Assembly: GCA_037447655.1 (NCBI GenBank)
Contig: JBBHKE010000660.1
Span: 145,067-209,066, forward strand
DNA from: Zygnema cylindricum
Taxonomy: Eukaryota; Streptophyta; Zygnematophyceae; Zygnematales; Zygnemataceae
DNA length: 64,000 bases
Reading direction: 5' to 3'
The notes beneath the pieces are model-generated. The model was not told where the DNA came from and ran no database searches. It was given only the letters and a program-made list of their open reading frames with translations. The translations under genes and the position numbers were made by a program. This document shows positions 46,935-59,110 of this stretch, in pieces; position 1 is the stretch's first letter, and each line of letters starts with the position of its first letter.

Positions 46935-47389
46935 GGAGGGGAAGGGAATCTCTTGTGAAAAAAAGGAGGGAGAAGCTTGGTCAAAATTTGAACATTCAAA
47001 AATTTAAATCAATATTTTGTTTGAAAGTCAAATATTTTGATTTTAAAAACGACACGGTGATAGTGGGAAAGTTTTAAAATTTACGTCAGGTTTCAACCTG
47101 AGAGTATGCACGTGGTTGACAATGGACGTTTTTCATGAAAATGGCGTGAGAAAACATGGCAGCTCGTTTAATGTACGGATCTTTTTTTGGAAAGGCAGCG
47201 GGTAAGACAGGCGTGTTTTGATGGATCGTAAAAAAAGCCATAATGTTTGTGTGGATAAAAAATAGGACACGTGTAATCTTTGGCGACCAATCACGTGACG
47301 TGAATTATTATTTGGTTGGTCAGTATGTACTTTTTGGTTCATTTTAGTGTCATCATTTACTCTAATACGGAACAACGTTGACGTTAATA

Positions 47390-47886
47390 TAGGTGAGACG
47401 TCTGAAAGACAGACGAGGTTACACCCTTATTACAATTAAGACACATATTAGCATTTTTACCACCCAAAAGGGACGTTATTAGAATACATGAGATACGGAC
47501 GAACGGAACTACGACCATACGTCCAAGTTACATGTAGAAACGACGTGGCGTGTTAACCCTTTTCGTAAACGTCAAACAAAAAAATTGGAAATTAAACTTC
47601 ACGTTACGCGGTATAGCGTTGACACGTAACCGCCGTAAAATTGTCTGGTCGGTACGGATACTCGATTTGGCGCCGTCGTACAATTTTTAAGATTGTGTAC
47701 GGTTACATATATTAATGTGTACAATCGTACGGAGAATATTCCATTTTTGCTGTCCCCAAATTAGCGTTAACACCGAAATTAGAATAAACCTTTTTTTTTC
47801 TAATTTTCAAATTCTTAATTAGCGTCAATGACGGTATATTTACTTCCACACTATTTAAACTTTGACACTAATAACGATGCGCGGTG
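47390..47886. other. Right terminal region of pogo element 2
   Basis: Non-coding. Read inward from 47886 it matches the left half of MITE A (words AATTAAGAATTTGA, TCTAATTTCGG, AAAATGGAATATTC). Confidence 0.75.
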
Positions 47887-48265
47887 TACCAGCAGGGGAA
47901 TAAACAAAAACAGGAAGAATTATATGTGTTAATACTAAAACTACTTATATAATAGCATAGTAAATAATAAGATAATAGTATAATAAAACTATAGTATTAT
48001 AATAATACTATAATTTTAGGCCATATAAAACTTGGAAGATATCAGTACACTTAATTTAGAAGTGTAGGTAACACCTTTATGATTTCCAACCCAAAAAAAG
48101 TTGAAAGAACAAATAACAATGGGCAATTCAACTGTTGTGTATTGTTGAAATTCATATGACGATAACTTTGACAACCGATATTATCGTTTACGGAATATAA
48201 AGGGACCGGCGTATCCCTGTGCGACAAATAAATTTGTTATCGTCGATATATGCAAAAATGCAGTA

Positions 48266-48484
48266 CAACCGTGAATCGTAATTAGCGTTAATGTTTTTTT
48301 CGTCTCTTAAAACGTCTTTTCTCCGTACACACTTGTCGGATTGGGAATCTGACGGTTTCGATTTGAAGGTAAGGTTCTCAGCTTCCGATTGGCGGTCTTA
48401 AATTGAAAACTGGACAAACGTGTACGGAGAAAAGATGTTTTCAGTGGCGAAAAAAATATTAACGCTAATTACGATTCACGGTTG
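48266..48484. mobile_element. Foldback MITE C of the pogo family (219 bp)
   Basis: Flanked by TA (48264-48265 and 48485-48486). Inverted arms of about 75 bp start CAACCGTGAATCGTAATTAG and run through CTTTTCTCCGTACAC, leaving a loop of about 60 bp. The termini differ from element 1 by one inserted A. Confidence 0.88.
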
Positions 48485-49500
48485 TAGTAACTAGTAACAA
48501 GTATGAAACTCAAAAACGGACCGTGCAACAATATGGTTTGTATTCGAGGTCGGTTGGAGAGAATTTGCAGCCAAGATAATCTAGGAGATGGCTGAGAGTC
48601 CTCGAAAGCCACAGAAGTTGTCCGCATGAGATAAAATACATAAACACAAAAAAAAATAGGTCACAATATACTCTAAGCCAAACGAGAAGCTTAACAAGTG
48701 AGTGCCCTCAGATAAAGTTTGGGATTCAAAATTATTAAAGGCGAGTGAGTACGGATTTGAGCCAATTTGAGCATTGTCAGTGGATGTAAATAGGAATATT
48801 TTTCAGGAATGTGAAAGATTTTTAAAGCGCCTCGCTTTCCGTTTGGCCTCCTTGTTTCTTAAAGCACTATTATTGGAATGGTTAAGCCCTATTAAAATGG
48901 TCAAGGCCGATGACTTTTTATTTTTATTTATTTTTATGCTTTTAATGACTTCCTGATTTTGTATTGTCGTTAGTACACAAAAGGACAAGGCGATGGTATA
49001 TATGTGTTGCAATTTCAACTTAATCGAAGATAGATGTATGAATAGAATTTAGATTCACTTCCCGGCTGCCGTACAGCTGCCGTACATTTACCGTACACAT
49101 TGTCGACATTTTTTTCCCCAAAATCACGAAAAAAATCTCAAAATCTGCCTAAATTCTTTCTTTTTTTCCCGCAAATCTACATATTTTATTTCAGATTTTC
49201 CCGCCAACTCCTAACGCTCATTCCGTACAACCTAACTTTTCTAACTTATTGTACTGAAACAAAACAGCCTGAAAAATATGACTTCCCTCCTCCCTTCCCC
49301 TCTCTCTCGCTTTTTTCCTCTTCACTACATATAGAGTTGATGGACTGGTGGGTTCTACAGCTCGCCATGAGTGTTTGAAAGCAATTGGAGTGTCTGCCGA
49401 TTCTGCCGATTCTGCCGATTCTTTTACACGAAACGGGGAAGCTTTTGCGCTTTCCGACATTTCCTTCAAATACGTGAAACCCCTCCGGGTACTCATAAAT
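48485..49500. other. Intergenic, nothing recognised
   Basis: Contains three TGCCGATTC units near 49400 and short CCGTACA repeats near 49070-49100. No coding region is supported. Confidence 0.5.
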
Positions 49501-49504
49501 GAGC

Positions 49505-49845
49505 TAAACCTTTTCATATATGAGCTTAACCTTCTCATTATGACCTAAACCTTTTCATATATGAGCTAAATCTTCTATATATGAGCTAAACCTTCTATAT
49601 ATGAGCTAAACCTTCTATATATGACCTAAACCTTCTCATATATGAGCTAAACCTTTTCATATATGAGCTAAACCTTCTATATATGAGCTAAACCTTCTAT
49701 ATATGACCTAAACCTTCTCATATATGAGCTAAACCTTTTCATATATGAGCTAAACCTTCTATATATGAGCTAAACCTTCTCATATATATATGAGCTAAAC
49801 CTTTGATATATGAGCTAAACCTTTGATGTATGAGCTAAACCTTCT
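49505..49845. repeat. Minisatellite, about 20-bp unit, roughly 17 copies
   Basis: Units of the type TATATATGAGCTAAACCTTC, with variants CATATATGAGCTAAACCTTT and TATATATGACCTAAACCTTC. Higher-order alternation of the variants repeats about every 100 bp. Confidence 0.92.
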
Positions 49846-49879
49846 TAGTATTATGTCGTTGTTGTGTTGTTGACATCCC

Positions 49880-50280
49880 CTACCTTACTCTATCTCTCTA
49901 CCCCTCTACCTCCAATCAGCCGGCCCTTCCTAATCCGCCCCTCTTTTTCCCCTCACCTTCTTCAATTCCCCCTTTTCCTTCACCTTCTCCTTCCCCCCTT
50001 CCTTTACCGGCTGCTCCCACCACTCCTGCCGGCCTATCAGCCGCTTTTCTTCTCCATCCTGTCACAAATTCCGAGGATCCTACTTCCTCTCTCTCCCTTT
50101 CCCAAGATGATCCTCTTTTTGAAAATCTTTCCCCCACAATTTCCTACTTCCTCTCTCTCCCTCTCCCAAGCTGATCCTCTTTTGACAATCTTTCCCCCAC
50201 AATTTCTCACTTCCTCTCTCTCCCTTTCCCATGATGATCCTCTTTTTGACAATCTTTCCCCCACAATTTTTTCCAACTCA
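49880..50280. repeat. CT-rich region with 63-64 bp tandem repeats
   Basis: TCCTCTTTTTGAAAATCTTT, TCCTCTTTTGACAATCTTT and TCCTCTTTTTGACAATCTTT start at 50111, 50175 and 50238. Unit lengths of 64 and 63 change the frame, so a conserved repeat protein is not supported. Confidence 0.75.
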
Positions 50281-50340
50281 CCTCTTCCTAAGCCTTCGCC
50301 TCTTCTTGAGCTTGGTTTTGTCTGTGGTTGCTAAACGTTC

Positions 50341-51860
50341 GTGGGTTTTGTTGTACAATTACCACATGTGGAAGCGGATTTCTAAGTTGTTATGTGATTT
50401 AACAAAAGCATCGAAACACGATGAACGTGTGAACTCTACTTCTAATTACGTTTTTGGGTGCTTCCTACCATAGCAAAATATGAAACGTAGAACGACAGTG
50501 ACAGATTGAAGCTTGTATACAGCAAAGTGTACTATTGGGAAAAAAGAAAAAGAAGAAGGAATTGGGGTTTGTTTTGATGTCGAACTGAAGCCTTGTGAGG
50601 TGGGAGACGCAGACAGAGTGGTGAAGAGCTCATTGTGACAGCTCGAGTAGCCGGGTCATCTCCGGCTAGGGTTTTCTTTGAACAATTTATATCTAGCCTG
50701 CCTGAGAGAGAGGTAAGCGGTTTCCTATCCATCCATGCCAAAGGAGGTCAATCAAAGTTATAAATGTCGGACAAGGTGAGATACATTGAAGTTCACATTA
50801 GCATAAAAAGGGTGGTAAGAACCCCTACACCTTTGTACTTCACCTTTTTCTTATAGCAACACGTCTTTGTGGTTTCTTTTTTCATTTTTTAATGCGTTAA
50901 GATTCTTTGATGGCTGAGAGATTATATGAGTATGGTTGGAAGAGGATCTAGATGTCGAGTATTCGTATGCGATTTTTTCATTTTTCGCAGTGAGTGACAT
51001 GAAAGCAACATATGGGAAAAGAGGATCTAAAATGTGTCTGATGCATGTTTCAGCTTGTTGGTTTATGTCAATGCTGTAAGATTTACTGCACTTTCACTCT
51101 ACTAATGGCTATTGTAGAGTCTGGTTTTTCCATTTCTAACGCGTGAAGGTAGTCTCATCGGGTAATTACATGAATATGAACAAAATTTACACTCACCCAT
51201 TGACACAAAAAGTACCGGTAAAAGTCCATTTGTCACACCTCTTTACTCAGAAATGAAATAATGGGTGATCACATTAGAACGGAAGTAAATGAACAGTACA
51301 GGCTATGTGTAAGTGTTTTTTCACTGGTCATGCACCGCTCGAACTTTAATATCGACTAGCTTTATCAAGGTTAAAATTCATACTAATCTTATCTTTTCAC
51401 CTAAAAAGTCGAGTTTAAAATTACGTAGTCTTAAACTACCCACGTTACTCTAGCCTCTGTTACACCATAACTGCTTCAGACACAACTGTTTCCGGTTACC
51501 ATACAGAAACTGGTAAACAGAAAATTGATATTTTACTGGTTCACTCTCGAAACGAGATTAAGTCTTTTGCGTGATTTCCCTATCATTTTGTGCCGGTTGA
51601 TCAATTCTCTTTATATAGCTCATTCTCTTTATATAGCTGTTTGGTTAATCTGGACTGTGGGATATTTGTTGTGTGGATATGATGGATTCTGTATACAACT
51701 GATACAACCAAGACTTTTACTGAAACTGCACAGTCCGAACTTATTCTACACATTTCCAAAGAAAACCACGCAGTTGTAACTACAATATGCGGTTATTAAC
51801 TGAAACTTTGATGTTGTTCTAATTGAAACCATGCTATAGAAACGACATTGTTATTCTAAT
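50341..51860. other. Intergenic, nothing recognised
   Basis: Mixed-composition DNA without a supported gene, RNA or transposon end. Confidence 0.5.
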
Positions 51861-51864
51861 AACT

Positions 51865-52160
51865 GCTACTGCACGGTTCTAACTGAAATTACATCGCTAT
51901 CCTAACTGAAACGACTCATTTCTAACTGAAACCAGGGAGTTCTAACTGAAACCGCACGGTTCTATCTAAAACTACACAGTTCTAACTGAAACTACACATT
52001 TCTAACTGAAACTGCTCAGTTCTAACTGAAACCGCACAGTTCTATCTGAAACTACACAGTACTAACTGAAATTACACAGTTCTAACTGAATCTACACAGT
52101 TTAATTGAAACTGCACAGTTCTAACTGAACCAACATAGATCTAACTGAAACTGAGCTGTT
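51865..52160. repeat. Minisatellite, 20-bp unit (TTCTAACTGAAACTACACAG)
   Basis: About 14 imperfect copies, some with CTATCTGAAAC or CACGG variants, decaying toward the left edge. Confidence 0.9.
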
Positions 52161-53819
52161 TTGCTGAAACACGTGCAGGTGGTGCTCGAAGCAAAAGCCA
52201 CCGTGGTTTTTCTCGACAAGAGGTACCGCCCTGTCAGGATGCCCACGGAACTCAAGTCAAAGCTCGTCTTGTGCTTACGGAACCAGTAGGATGCGGGCAC
52301 TTGGGTTGACGAAACAAGTTGAACAAGTATTGAATTTAGTCGGCAATTGCAGATCGCTAATTGTTTTTTTTTGTACATGAAGACTAAATCATTTCTTTGT
52401 TTCCAGGTCGAGGTTCAAGGGAGAGCTATTATGTGAATTTGAGTGTTCAATTGTCAATTTTCACTATTTAAGTTTGAATCATGGGTAGTATAGGTCTTGA
52501 ATGATTCGATTGATATTGTGAATTATATTGTTGGTTTGAATTTGTGGTATGTTTACTTTTAAAAAAAATCCTTTTGTGATTAATCAGGGTCTAGAAGGCT
52601 GTTTTCCTTCGCCCATATCTCAATAATAATTATTCGCCAATATTGCACGGGTAGGTTATGGTGGACACACGTTTTTCGGTGAAAATAGCGACGTTTTTTG
52701 TCAATTTGTTATGTTGTTTTGTTTTTTCGTTTGTGTTATTATTTTTATTTTGCTATTTCGTCAATTTGTTTTCCGAAGTTTCGATATTTTGTTGGTCTGG
52801 GCAGCCAAACTTTGTTGTCGACGTGATTTCACATGTTGAAAGCCTTTTTACACATGCCCCATATTGATTTCCATTCATTTCCAAAAATAATAAGACTTCA
52901 TTAAAAAAGCATGATGGAAAAACCATCTGAGTAATTGAAACAAAAGACATCAATGAAAAAACCAAAACAAGAGCAAAAGCTCAACTAAAATCCTGCGGTT
53001 GTAAGAAAATTGAGCTTTATAAGAAAAGTGAGATGGTCGATTATATGAATTACATGGGAAAAAAGCAAAGGAAATGTCAAAAGGGAAAACTGAAAAACAT
53101 TAACACCAATAAACGATACACGGTGTAGTGTGTTGTAGTTAATGATTCAATGACATGCAAAAAGCGAGGCAAATACATTTGAAGGACATGTGTTTGACTA
53201 AAATATATGTGACAGGTAAATATGCTTCAGTTAAACATGTCAAAATGAGCTCTCTTTAGTTGTTATGAGATGCCCATCACTATTAATGTTGACATTTTTT
53301 TCTGGAACTCGAACAATGTTAACTTCACACTGTCTTGTATGTCATTTTATATTTTTTAAACCAACGTAAATCGCTACATACACTCACACAACTAACAGTG
53401 ATTATTTCCACCCACTTTCTCGCATTTGTCTTCTTTAGACTATAAACAAATCTTTTACCATAGTAATTATAACCTCAGATGGTTAACCATCACGCATTTA
53501 AAATAAAGCTTCTAATCTTTAAGCCGTAACGTCCGCGAGAATGTTATGTCAACCACTCCTTTTTAAAACCACACCTTCCAAATGACTCCAGCGACCACAA
53601 ATGTAATGCAGCAAAATTGATAAATTGTACCGCAGCAAAAGACTGATGAACATACGTGACACATGACAAAGCAGTCTAAAATGGCAGTTATAAAAATATC
53701 AATTGACTTTGCAACAATTCCAGCACAAAAATAGCAAAAGAGAAAAAAGAAATTGATTTACAGATGGTAAAAAAATAAATATGAGTGTGAAGTAGAACGA
53801 ATATAGGGCCAAAACAGCA
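52161..53819. other. Intergenic; one lone pogo-family terminus
   Basis: CCAATAAACGATACACGGTG followed by TA at about 53107-53128 resembles a pogo-family right end, but I find no left partner. Otherwise nothing is recognised. Confidence 0.4.
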
Positions 53820-53821
53820 AC

Positions 53822-54055
53822 GGGAGAGTGAAAGAAAGAGGAAGATAGAGAGAAAGGGGAACTGGGAGAGAGAAAGAGGGAGAGTAGGAGAGAGGGCGAG
53901 AGAGGGGGGCATAGAGAGGAAGAGGGGAAGATAGAGGGGGAGGGAGAAAGAGTGGGACAGTGAGGGGGAGAGAGAAAGAGGGGGGGGGGGGGGGGGGGAG
54001 GGAGAGAGAGGGAGAGGGAGAGAGAGGGAGAGAGAGGGAGAGAGAGAGAGAGACC
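53822..54055. repeat. GA-rich tract with G18 run
   Basis: GAGAGGGA-type purine repeats with an 18-G run at about 53981-53998. Confidence 0.9.
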
Positions 54056-54287
54056 TAGTCACGTCCGAGGAGGAACGAGGGAGGCGCAAGGAGGGGAGAA
54101 AGGAAGACAGGGCGGCAGAGGATAGAAATAAGAGGGCAGCCAAGAGTGGAGACAAATGGGCAGGGGAGAGAATGGAAGGGAAGGGAAGCAGAGCAGAGAG
54201 AGATTACATACATTCAAAGAGAGAGTTAGGAAGGCGCAGCCTGAACTGTTCATTAACAATAATAAGATAACAATTTCACCTTTTGAT

Positions 54288-54391
54288 CGTATCCCTCTCC
54301 CTCTCTCTCTCCCTCTCACTCTCCCTCCCTCTCCCTCTCCCTCTCCCTCTCCCTCTCCCTCTCCCTCTCCCTCTCCCTCTCCCTCTCCCTG
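54288..54391. repeat. (CCCTCT)n microsatellite
   Basis: About 100 bp of CTCCCT units. Together with the GA-rich tract at 53.8-54.05 kb it forms two arms of opposite strand composition 230 bp apart that could pair. Confidence 0.9.
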
Positions 54392-55028
54392 CGGTTTTAG
54401 AACTAGTGACACCCGGCAACCCCTAGTCTCCAACTCTTGACTAATTCTGCAATCCTGTTTTGATTTGTCACAATTTCCAAACTATTCAACCACAAAAACC
54501 GTTTTTTCCAAGTGAATTAAGCTAGATTCCCCAATGTTGCAACCTTCAATATGTAATGTTCGAAAATGTGTGCAAAACGAAAGTTATTTGAGTCCTCTTA
54601 CCGATTCCAAAGCTCTACATATCATTAAATTTGGACTCTTTTCGAATTAAAAACGAGATGAACTTTTTGAAGAGGTGTACAAATTGAAAGCAACTTGAAC
54701 AAACCGTCATAGGAAGTTTCTCCAAAAGATGCCCTCCATTATTCTTGTAAGAACAGCACTCTTGTCGAGAATTAGTGGTTGAATCCGAAATCAAAAACAT
54801 ACAAAATCGTTTCTTGAAAAAAAAACCCAAAACTGCATTTACATTTACATTATCAATATTTTGGTCCCTTCCATCCCTCATTCCTTCGACAGACAAGATC
54901 CTCTCCACCATGGCTTTTTGCACTTGCGGTTGTGAACCGGACGATTGGAGAGAAATAACTCCATAATTATTGTTGACATAATTTCCCCAAAAAGGCCTTT
55001 GTCCTCGTCCGATGGTTTAGGTTTAGGT

Positions 55029-55976
55029 TCACAACGGGAGAACGAGTATGGACTTGAAAGTTTTGCAATTAGAAAGTGTCTCGCGAATACGAGCCTCATC
55101 CACTTCGTCATCCTTGATATTTTTCATTCGATTCCAATTAGAAAAACTGTTGCATTTCGCAATCCTGATTACCACATCTTCCAAAGGAGAACCTGTCTCA
55201 ACAAGTGATTGAATAAAATGATCCAAAACATAATTCGAATGATCGTCAAAATCCAGAAAATTGACATGTAACTCACGAAGATGATTCATTTTGAAGCCCG
55301 TAGAGCTATGATCTTCCTCGAAGTCTGAAGTCTCATGGTTAAAATCCTCATAATCCTCAATTAACAAAAATGTTAGAGTTGAACATTTTACGACAACTAA
55401 CATTGGATCTTCGTAAAAATAATTACAAGAAAGAGATAGTCGACGTAGTCCAAAAGAAGAATTCAAAAGGAGATCGCTTAGACCCTTATTACTAAGATCA
55501 CCGCTGCACGCTATAAGAGATAAATCTTGCAAGAGCTTACAACTTTGTCCTATCTGCGCTCCAATTTCGTCGTCCAAAAATACCCCATAGAGATGCAATA
55601 CTCTCAATTGAGACAAAGTTTTTACACAAGCCGATATTGGTCTTTTTTCTAAATAACAAGGAAGCAAATCACTACAAGTGTCACCTATTTGCAAAACTTG
55701 CAAATTGGGTAGTTTACTAATAATTGTAAAAACGGAATCGTCGATATTTTTCGCAATCGGGCGGAGGTCAAGTTTCGTTAAACAAGGAAAGTTTTTGGGT
55801 ATTTCCTCGATCTTGTCCATGTGTAGACACGTAATTCGTTGTACGGAACCAAGTACGATTTGACGATGAAGTTTGGACACTAGTGAAAAGTTGAGGAGGT
55901 TGTTGTGGCCTTCAAGGAAAGAAGTGATGTGAGAGAGGAGGTTGGAATCGTGGACTACTTGATCCATGGACTCCAT
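55029..55976 (-). CDS. F-box-like leucine-rich-repeat protein, 315 aa, single exon
   Basis: I start at the ATG at 55976 (MESMDQVV). The open frame upstream to 56297 is a Pro/Leu/Phe artefact of polypyrimidine 5' leader. The N-terminal F-box-like helix region is LLSHITSFLEGHNNLLNFSL plus VSKLHRQIV (residues about 13-42). Irregular LRRs follow: LTKLDLRPIAKNIDDSVFTI, LPNLQVLQIGDTC, LRVLHLYGVFLDDEI, LLQDLSLIACSGDLSNKGL, LRRLSLSCNYF and LRELHVNFLDFDDHS. Stop is TGA. F-box/LRR proteins bring substrates to SCF ubiquitin ligases. The substrate cannot be told from the sequence. The length is shorter than many FBL proteins but adequate. The F-box match is moderate, so a plain LRR protein is the alternative. 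Confidence 0.75.
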   Translation of the reverse strand: MESMDQVVHDSNLLSHITSFLEGHNNLLNFSLVSKLHRQIVLGSVQRITCLHMDKIEEIPKNFPCLTKLDLRPIAKNIDDSVFTIISKLPNLQVLQIGDTCSDLLPCYLEKRPISACVKTLSQLRVLHLYGVFLDDEIGAQIGQSCKLLQDLSLIACSGDLSNKGLSDLLLNSSFGLRRLSLSCNYFYEDPMLVVVKCSTLTFLLIEDYEDFNHETSDFEEDHSSTGFKMNHLRELHVNFLDFDDHSNYVLDHFIQSLVETGSPLEDVVIRIAKCNSFSNWNRMKNIKDDEVDEARIRETLSNCKTFKSILVLPL

Positions 55977-56999
55977 GGCTAAACAAAGGTAAAGGAGAAG
56001 GGACAAAATAAAAATACAATCAAAGAATGAAGGAATGTGCAAAGTAAAGAGAAGGGATAAAGTTGTAAATAAGAAAGTAAAAGGAGGAGGAATGTACAAA
56101 TGAAAGGGAAGGGTCAAAGTAACAAAAAAGAAAGGAAAAGGAGAAGGTATATATAATAAAAAAAGAGGAGAAGGAAGAGGTGATGGAGGAGAAAGAGTTA
56201 AAGGGAGGTCAAAGGACGAAAGGAAAAGCGAACGAACTTTCCACGAAGGAGAGTCCAGCAGTACTAAGGCTGAAGTTCCATCAGACGAAAAGTGCAACTT
56301 GTTTACAAAATCCCGTAGATTTTCGTACCATAACGTATTGTTTATCTATGTGTTTTATTTTTCGAGAAACGGGATAACAGAAGATCCCACCGACATTATC
56401 CAAAGGTTTGGGAGGTAACAATGACCATGGGATTATGTTTGGTTATTCATCCGCGGAAAAACCGCTCCATCCGGTTCTCTATTTGGCTGCCCACCTGGGG
56501 GAGGTAGCTACAGTGGTCAACTACAAAACGTGTAAAACTGAAATACACCGTGAATTGATACACGTTTCACGATGGGGAAACCAGCAGAATTTTTCACAGG
56601 TCGCACAGGTCATGTGCCTTCGGTCAAAGGTAGACACGAGTCCACCAAAATCCAGCCGAATTTTTTCTGCCGAAATATTCGTAATTATTCGTAACTTTTC
56701 TTTCGTCGCGCTCTTTCTGCCATCCTTCAGGTTCGCGGATTCCCGCGCAAAGAGCAAGGATTTCTGTGGTACAATGACATATGCGCAAAGTACATTGTAC
56801 CTGGTAAACAAATATATGGTACGAAAATTGATTTTACGCAGTGAAATTGGTCGTTTTGTAAAATCGTCGTCGCGCGCGACCAAATCAAGCCACATTATTT
56901 AACAGCGCCAATATTTTGCTCTCAAAGTGGAGCTCACGTAAAGTGAGAAAGTGTCTGCGCCAACACTTTTATGTTCATGAGGTTGCCGCAGTTTCGCTA
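55977..56999. other. Upstream region of the F-box/LRR gene and intergenic DNA
   Basis: A purine-rich plus strand (pyrimidine-rich on the sense strand) to about 56230, with a TATATATA-type word at about 56146-56154 on the minus strand, 170 bp upstream of the ATG, as candidate TATA box. Beyond it nothing is recognised. Confidence 0.45.
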
Positions 57000-57216
57000 C
57001 ACCGCCAATCGCTATTAGCGTTGTGTACGCTAATCCCGTCCCGCTTTTTTTTGTTTTTATTCTCAAATAGAATTATCCACACTATTTAAAAAATGCCCTA
57101 ATTCCTAAATAGAGTAATCGATTTCTTCCAAAATTTCCAAATTCCCAATTAGCGTACACCACGCTAAATAATAGTATACGCTAATCAAACCTACACGCTA
57201 ATAGCGATTGGCGGTG
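57000..57216. mobile_element. Pogo-family MITE D (217 bp)
   Basis: TA-flanked (56998-56999 and 57217-57218). Ends CACCGCCAATCGCTATTAGC and GCTAATAGCGATTGGCGGTG are perfect inverted repeats over at least 20 bp. The interior is AT-rich and non-coding, with further GCTAAT words. Confidence 0.9.
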
Positions 57217-57582
57217 TACCGTAAACATTGGCCGGCCATGTGAATTGTTGATTTTCTTATGACGAACGATGTTCATAAGCGAGTCAAAATTGTAACCGGT
57301 TGTTACCATGTCTCGCAAATCACAACTATCCATCAGATTGACCGTCAAATCGATTAGGATATTGGGCGAATCGGCGTCGGCCGAAATCGCGGTGCAAATG
57401 TTATGTTCGGTTCGCGTCAGTTAACGTTTTGTTTCGTTCGATACATTTGTCGGTTCGCGCGTATGCTTGGTACTTTACGGTTCAATTGTACGAATCGGAC
57501 GTTGGTTCGAATTCAAGGAAATGTTGGTTCGCGAAGCGTGACGCGATATTTTTTCGTCCGCGTGAATATTATGTGTATGACG

Positions 57583-58329
57583 CAGAGGTCGCAAACGGTC
57601 AACCGAAACCGTGACCGACCGTTAACCGACCGCCCGCGCCGGATCCGGAACGGATTCGGTTGCCAAATTTTGGGGGTCGGGCGGTTACGACCGGTTGACT
57701 CACCAGGAAAAAAAAAACGGTCAGTTACGGTCGGTCAAACAAAAAACCAAAAAAAATGAACATTTTGTACTTTTTTTTTCCAACATTATTGTTCTTTGTA
57801 CTTTTGGTATCGTGGAAGTAAGTGGTATCATGATTAGCGTCGCAAATCTCACACGATACTATAGTAAGCTATTTATTTTGCAAATCAAAGGGAACGCGAC
57901 AAAGCGTCGCAAATCTGACACGTTAGTACACTATTCATTTCGAAAATCTTAGGGAAAGCGACAAAGCGTCTCAAATCTGACACGGTAGTACAATATTCAT
58001 TTCGAAAATCTTAGGCAACGCGACAAAGCGTCGCAAATCTGACACGGTAGTACACTATTCATTTCGTAAATCTTAGGGAACGCGACAAATCGTAATTATT
58101 GGCTTATTCCGTCGTACATTGATTAATTTTGTACTTTTTCGGTTACGGGCGGGCACGGTTAGTCGCGAAAAATCAAGATCCGGAAAATTTTTTTTTCGTA
58201 AACGACGGTCGGTTAACGGTTAACAATTTTGGAGCGTGACAAAACTCGGTCACGCTTCGGTTACTCAGATTTTGAAAAAAAAAAAAGGTCGGTTTCGGGT
58301 ATGATTTTTTTATACTTTTGCGACCTCTG
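57583..58329. mobile_element. hAT-type MITE, copy 2 (747 bp)
   Basis: Ends CAGAGGTCGCAAA and TTTTGCGACCTCTG, with an exact 8-bp duplication GTATGACG (57575-57582 and 58330-58337). Same family as 3994-4558. It is longer because an interior segment of about 70 bp (GCGTCGCAAATCTGACACGG through CTTAGGGAACGCGACAAA) is present about four times (57836-58090), against once in copy 1. Confidence 0.94.
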
Positions 58330-58553
58330 GTATGACGAAGCGGCAGTACCTTTTGTACAGCCGATCCTACTGCGATCCTGCACAATCTTGCCACAGTTTG
58401 TTTCGATTCAAAGTGCACTTGGTTGTAATGCTTAGGGACTGTTTGCGATGTATGGTTTTCAATAGTATTTGTTCTTTATCATTGTAGAGAGTATTTAGTG
58501 TGTGAGTAGAATTAGGAAATATATCAATATTGTGATCATCAAAATGTATTCAA

Positions 58554-58583
58554 TGTGAGTGTGAGTGTGAGTGTGAGTGAGAA
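58554..58583. repeat. (GTGAGT)n microsatellite
   Basis: Five short units of GTGAGT/GTGA type. Confidence 0.8.
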
Positions 58584-58589
58584 TATGTG

Positions 58590-59110
58590 ATAAATGTGAG
58601 TTAGGAATCTGAGTGAGTTAGATTGGTAAGAGTGAGAGATTGTATTGGAAAAGCTTCGGCTTAATATATTTATATTTTGTCGATGCGATTTGTTATGTGG
58701 TGATTTAGATTTATTTGTGTGTAAGCTTCCGCTGTGCATTATCTTGGTTTGTTGTTTGTGAAGTTGAGTCGATCCTATTATAGTGTCTTTTAACAAAATC
58801 CAAACTCAAATGTGCCCCCAAAGTTTACCCTCGAACCTAGAATAGGATTAATTACCATAATTGTCGCACGAGGGGTTGTGAGGCCATGGTTTTCGATGTT
58901 TGATCTTTGATGGGTATTAATCTAGTTTGGTTAATCTTCCAATTTTATATTTTACATGGATTTTATGTGCCCTTTCCTCAAAAAATTATTGTTTTGCAGA
59001 TATTTTATTATTTCACTAAATGCCTTTTATTTTGAAATGAGAATTGCTTCATTTCCCTTTTCTCGGCGTCTCGCACCTAAAGAAACTTGTTTACCAAACA
59101 TTTTACAAAG
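58590..59110. other. Intergenic, nothing recognised
   Basis: AT-rich DNA between the hAT MITE and the copia element, with no supported feature. Confidence 0.5.

Larger units (their letters stand above)
22867..47886 (-). mobile_element. Pogo-type element 2, 25 kb including nested insertions
   Basis: The left end is TA then CACCGCGCATCGTTAT (22867). The right end is ATAACGATGCGCGGTG (to 47886) then TA. Both ends share the GCGCATCG variant, unlike element 1, which argues that they belong to one insertion. In minus-strand order it contains transposase exon 1 (46804-46405), the second gene in pieces (35106-34158, 30010-29591, 28622-28083) and transposase exons 2-4 (27690-about 26100). Interruptions are a gypsy element, an hAT MITE, a gag-only LTR element and a solo LTR. 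Removing them would leave a body of roughly 10 kb, close to element 1. Pairing of the two ends is inference from the shared variant and gene order. Confidence 0.75.

Noticed and set aside
49505-49845. CRISPR-like repeat array
   Set aside because: Units are contiguous, with no unique spacers, in a eukaryotic genome. It is a minisatellite.
49864-50334. 156-codon Pro/Ser-rich repeat protein
   Set aside because: Tandem units of 64 and 63 bp shift the frame, so repeats are not kept at protein level.
55977-56297. N-terminal extension of the F-box/LRR protein
   Set aside because: Low-complexity Pro/Leu/Phe translated from a pyrimidine-rich leader. The F-box begins right after the internal ATG at 55976.
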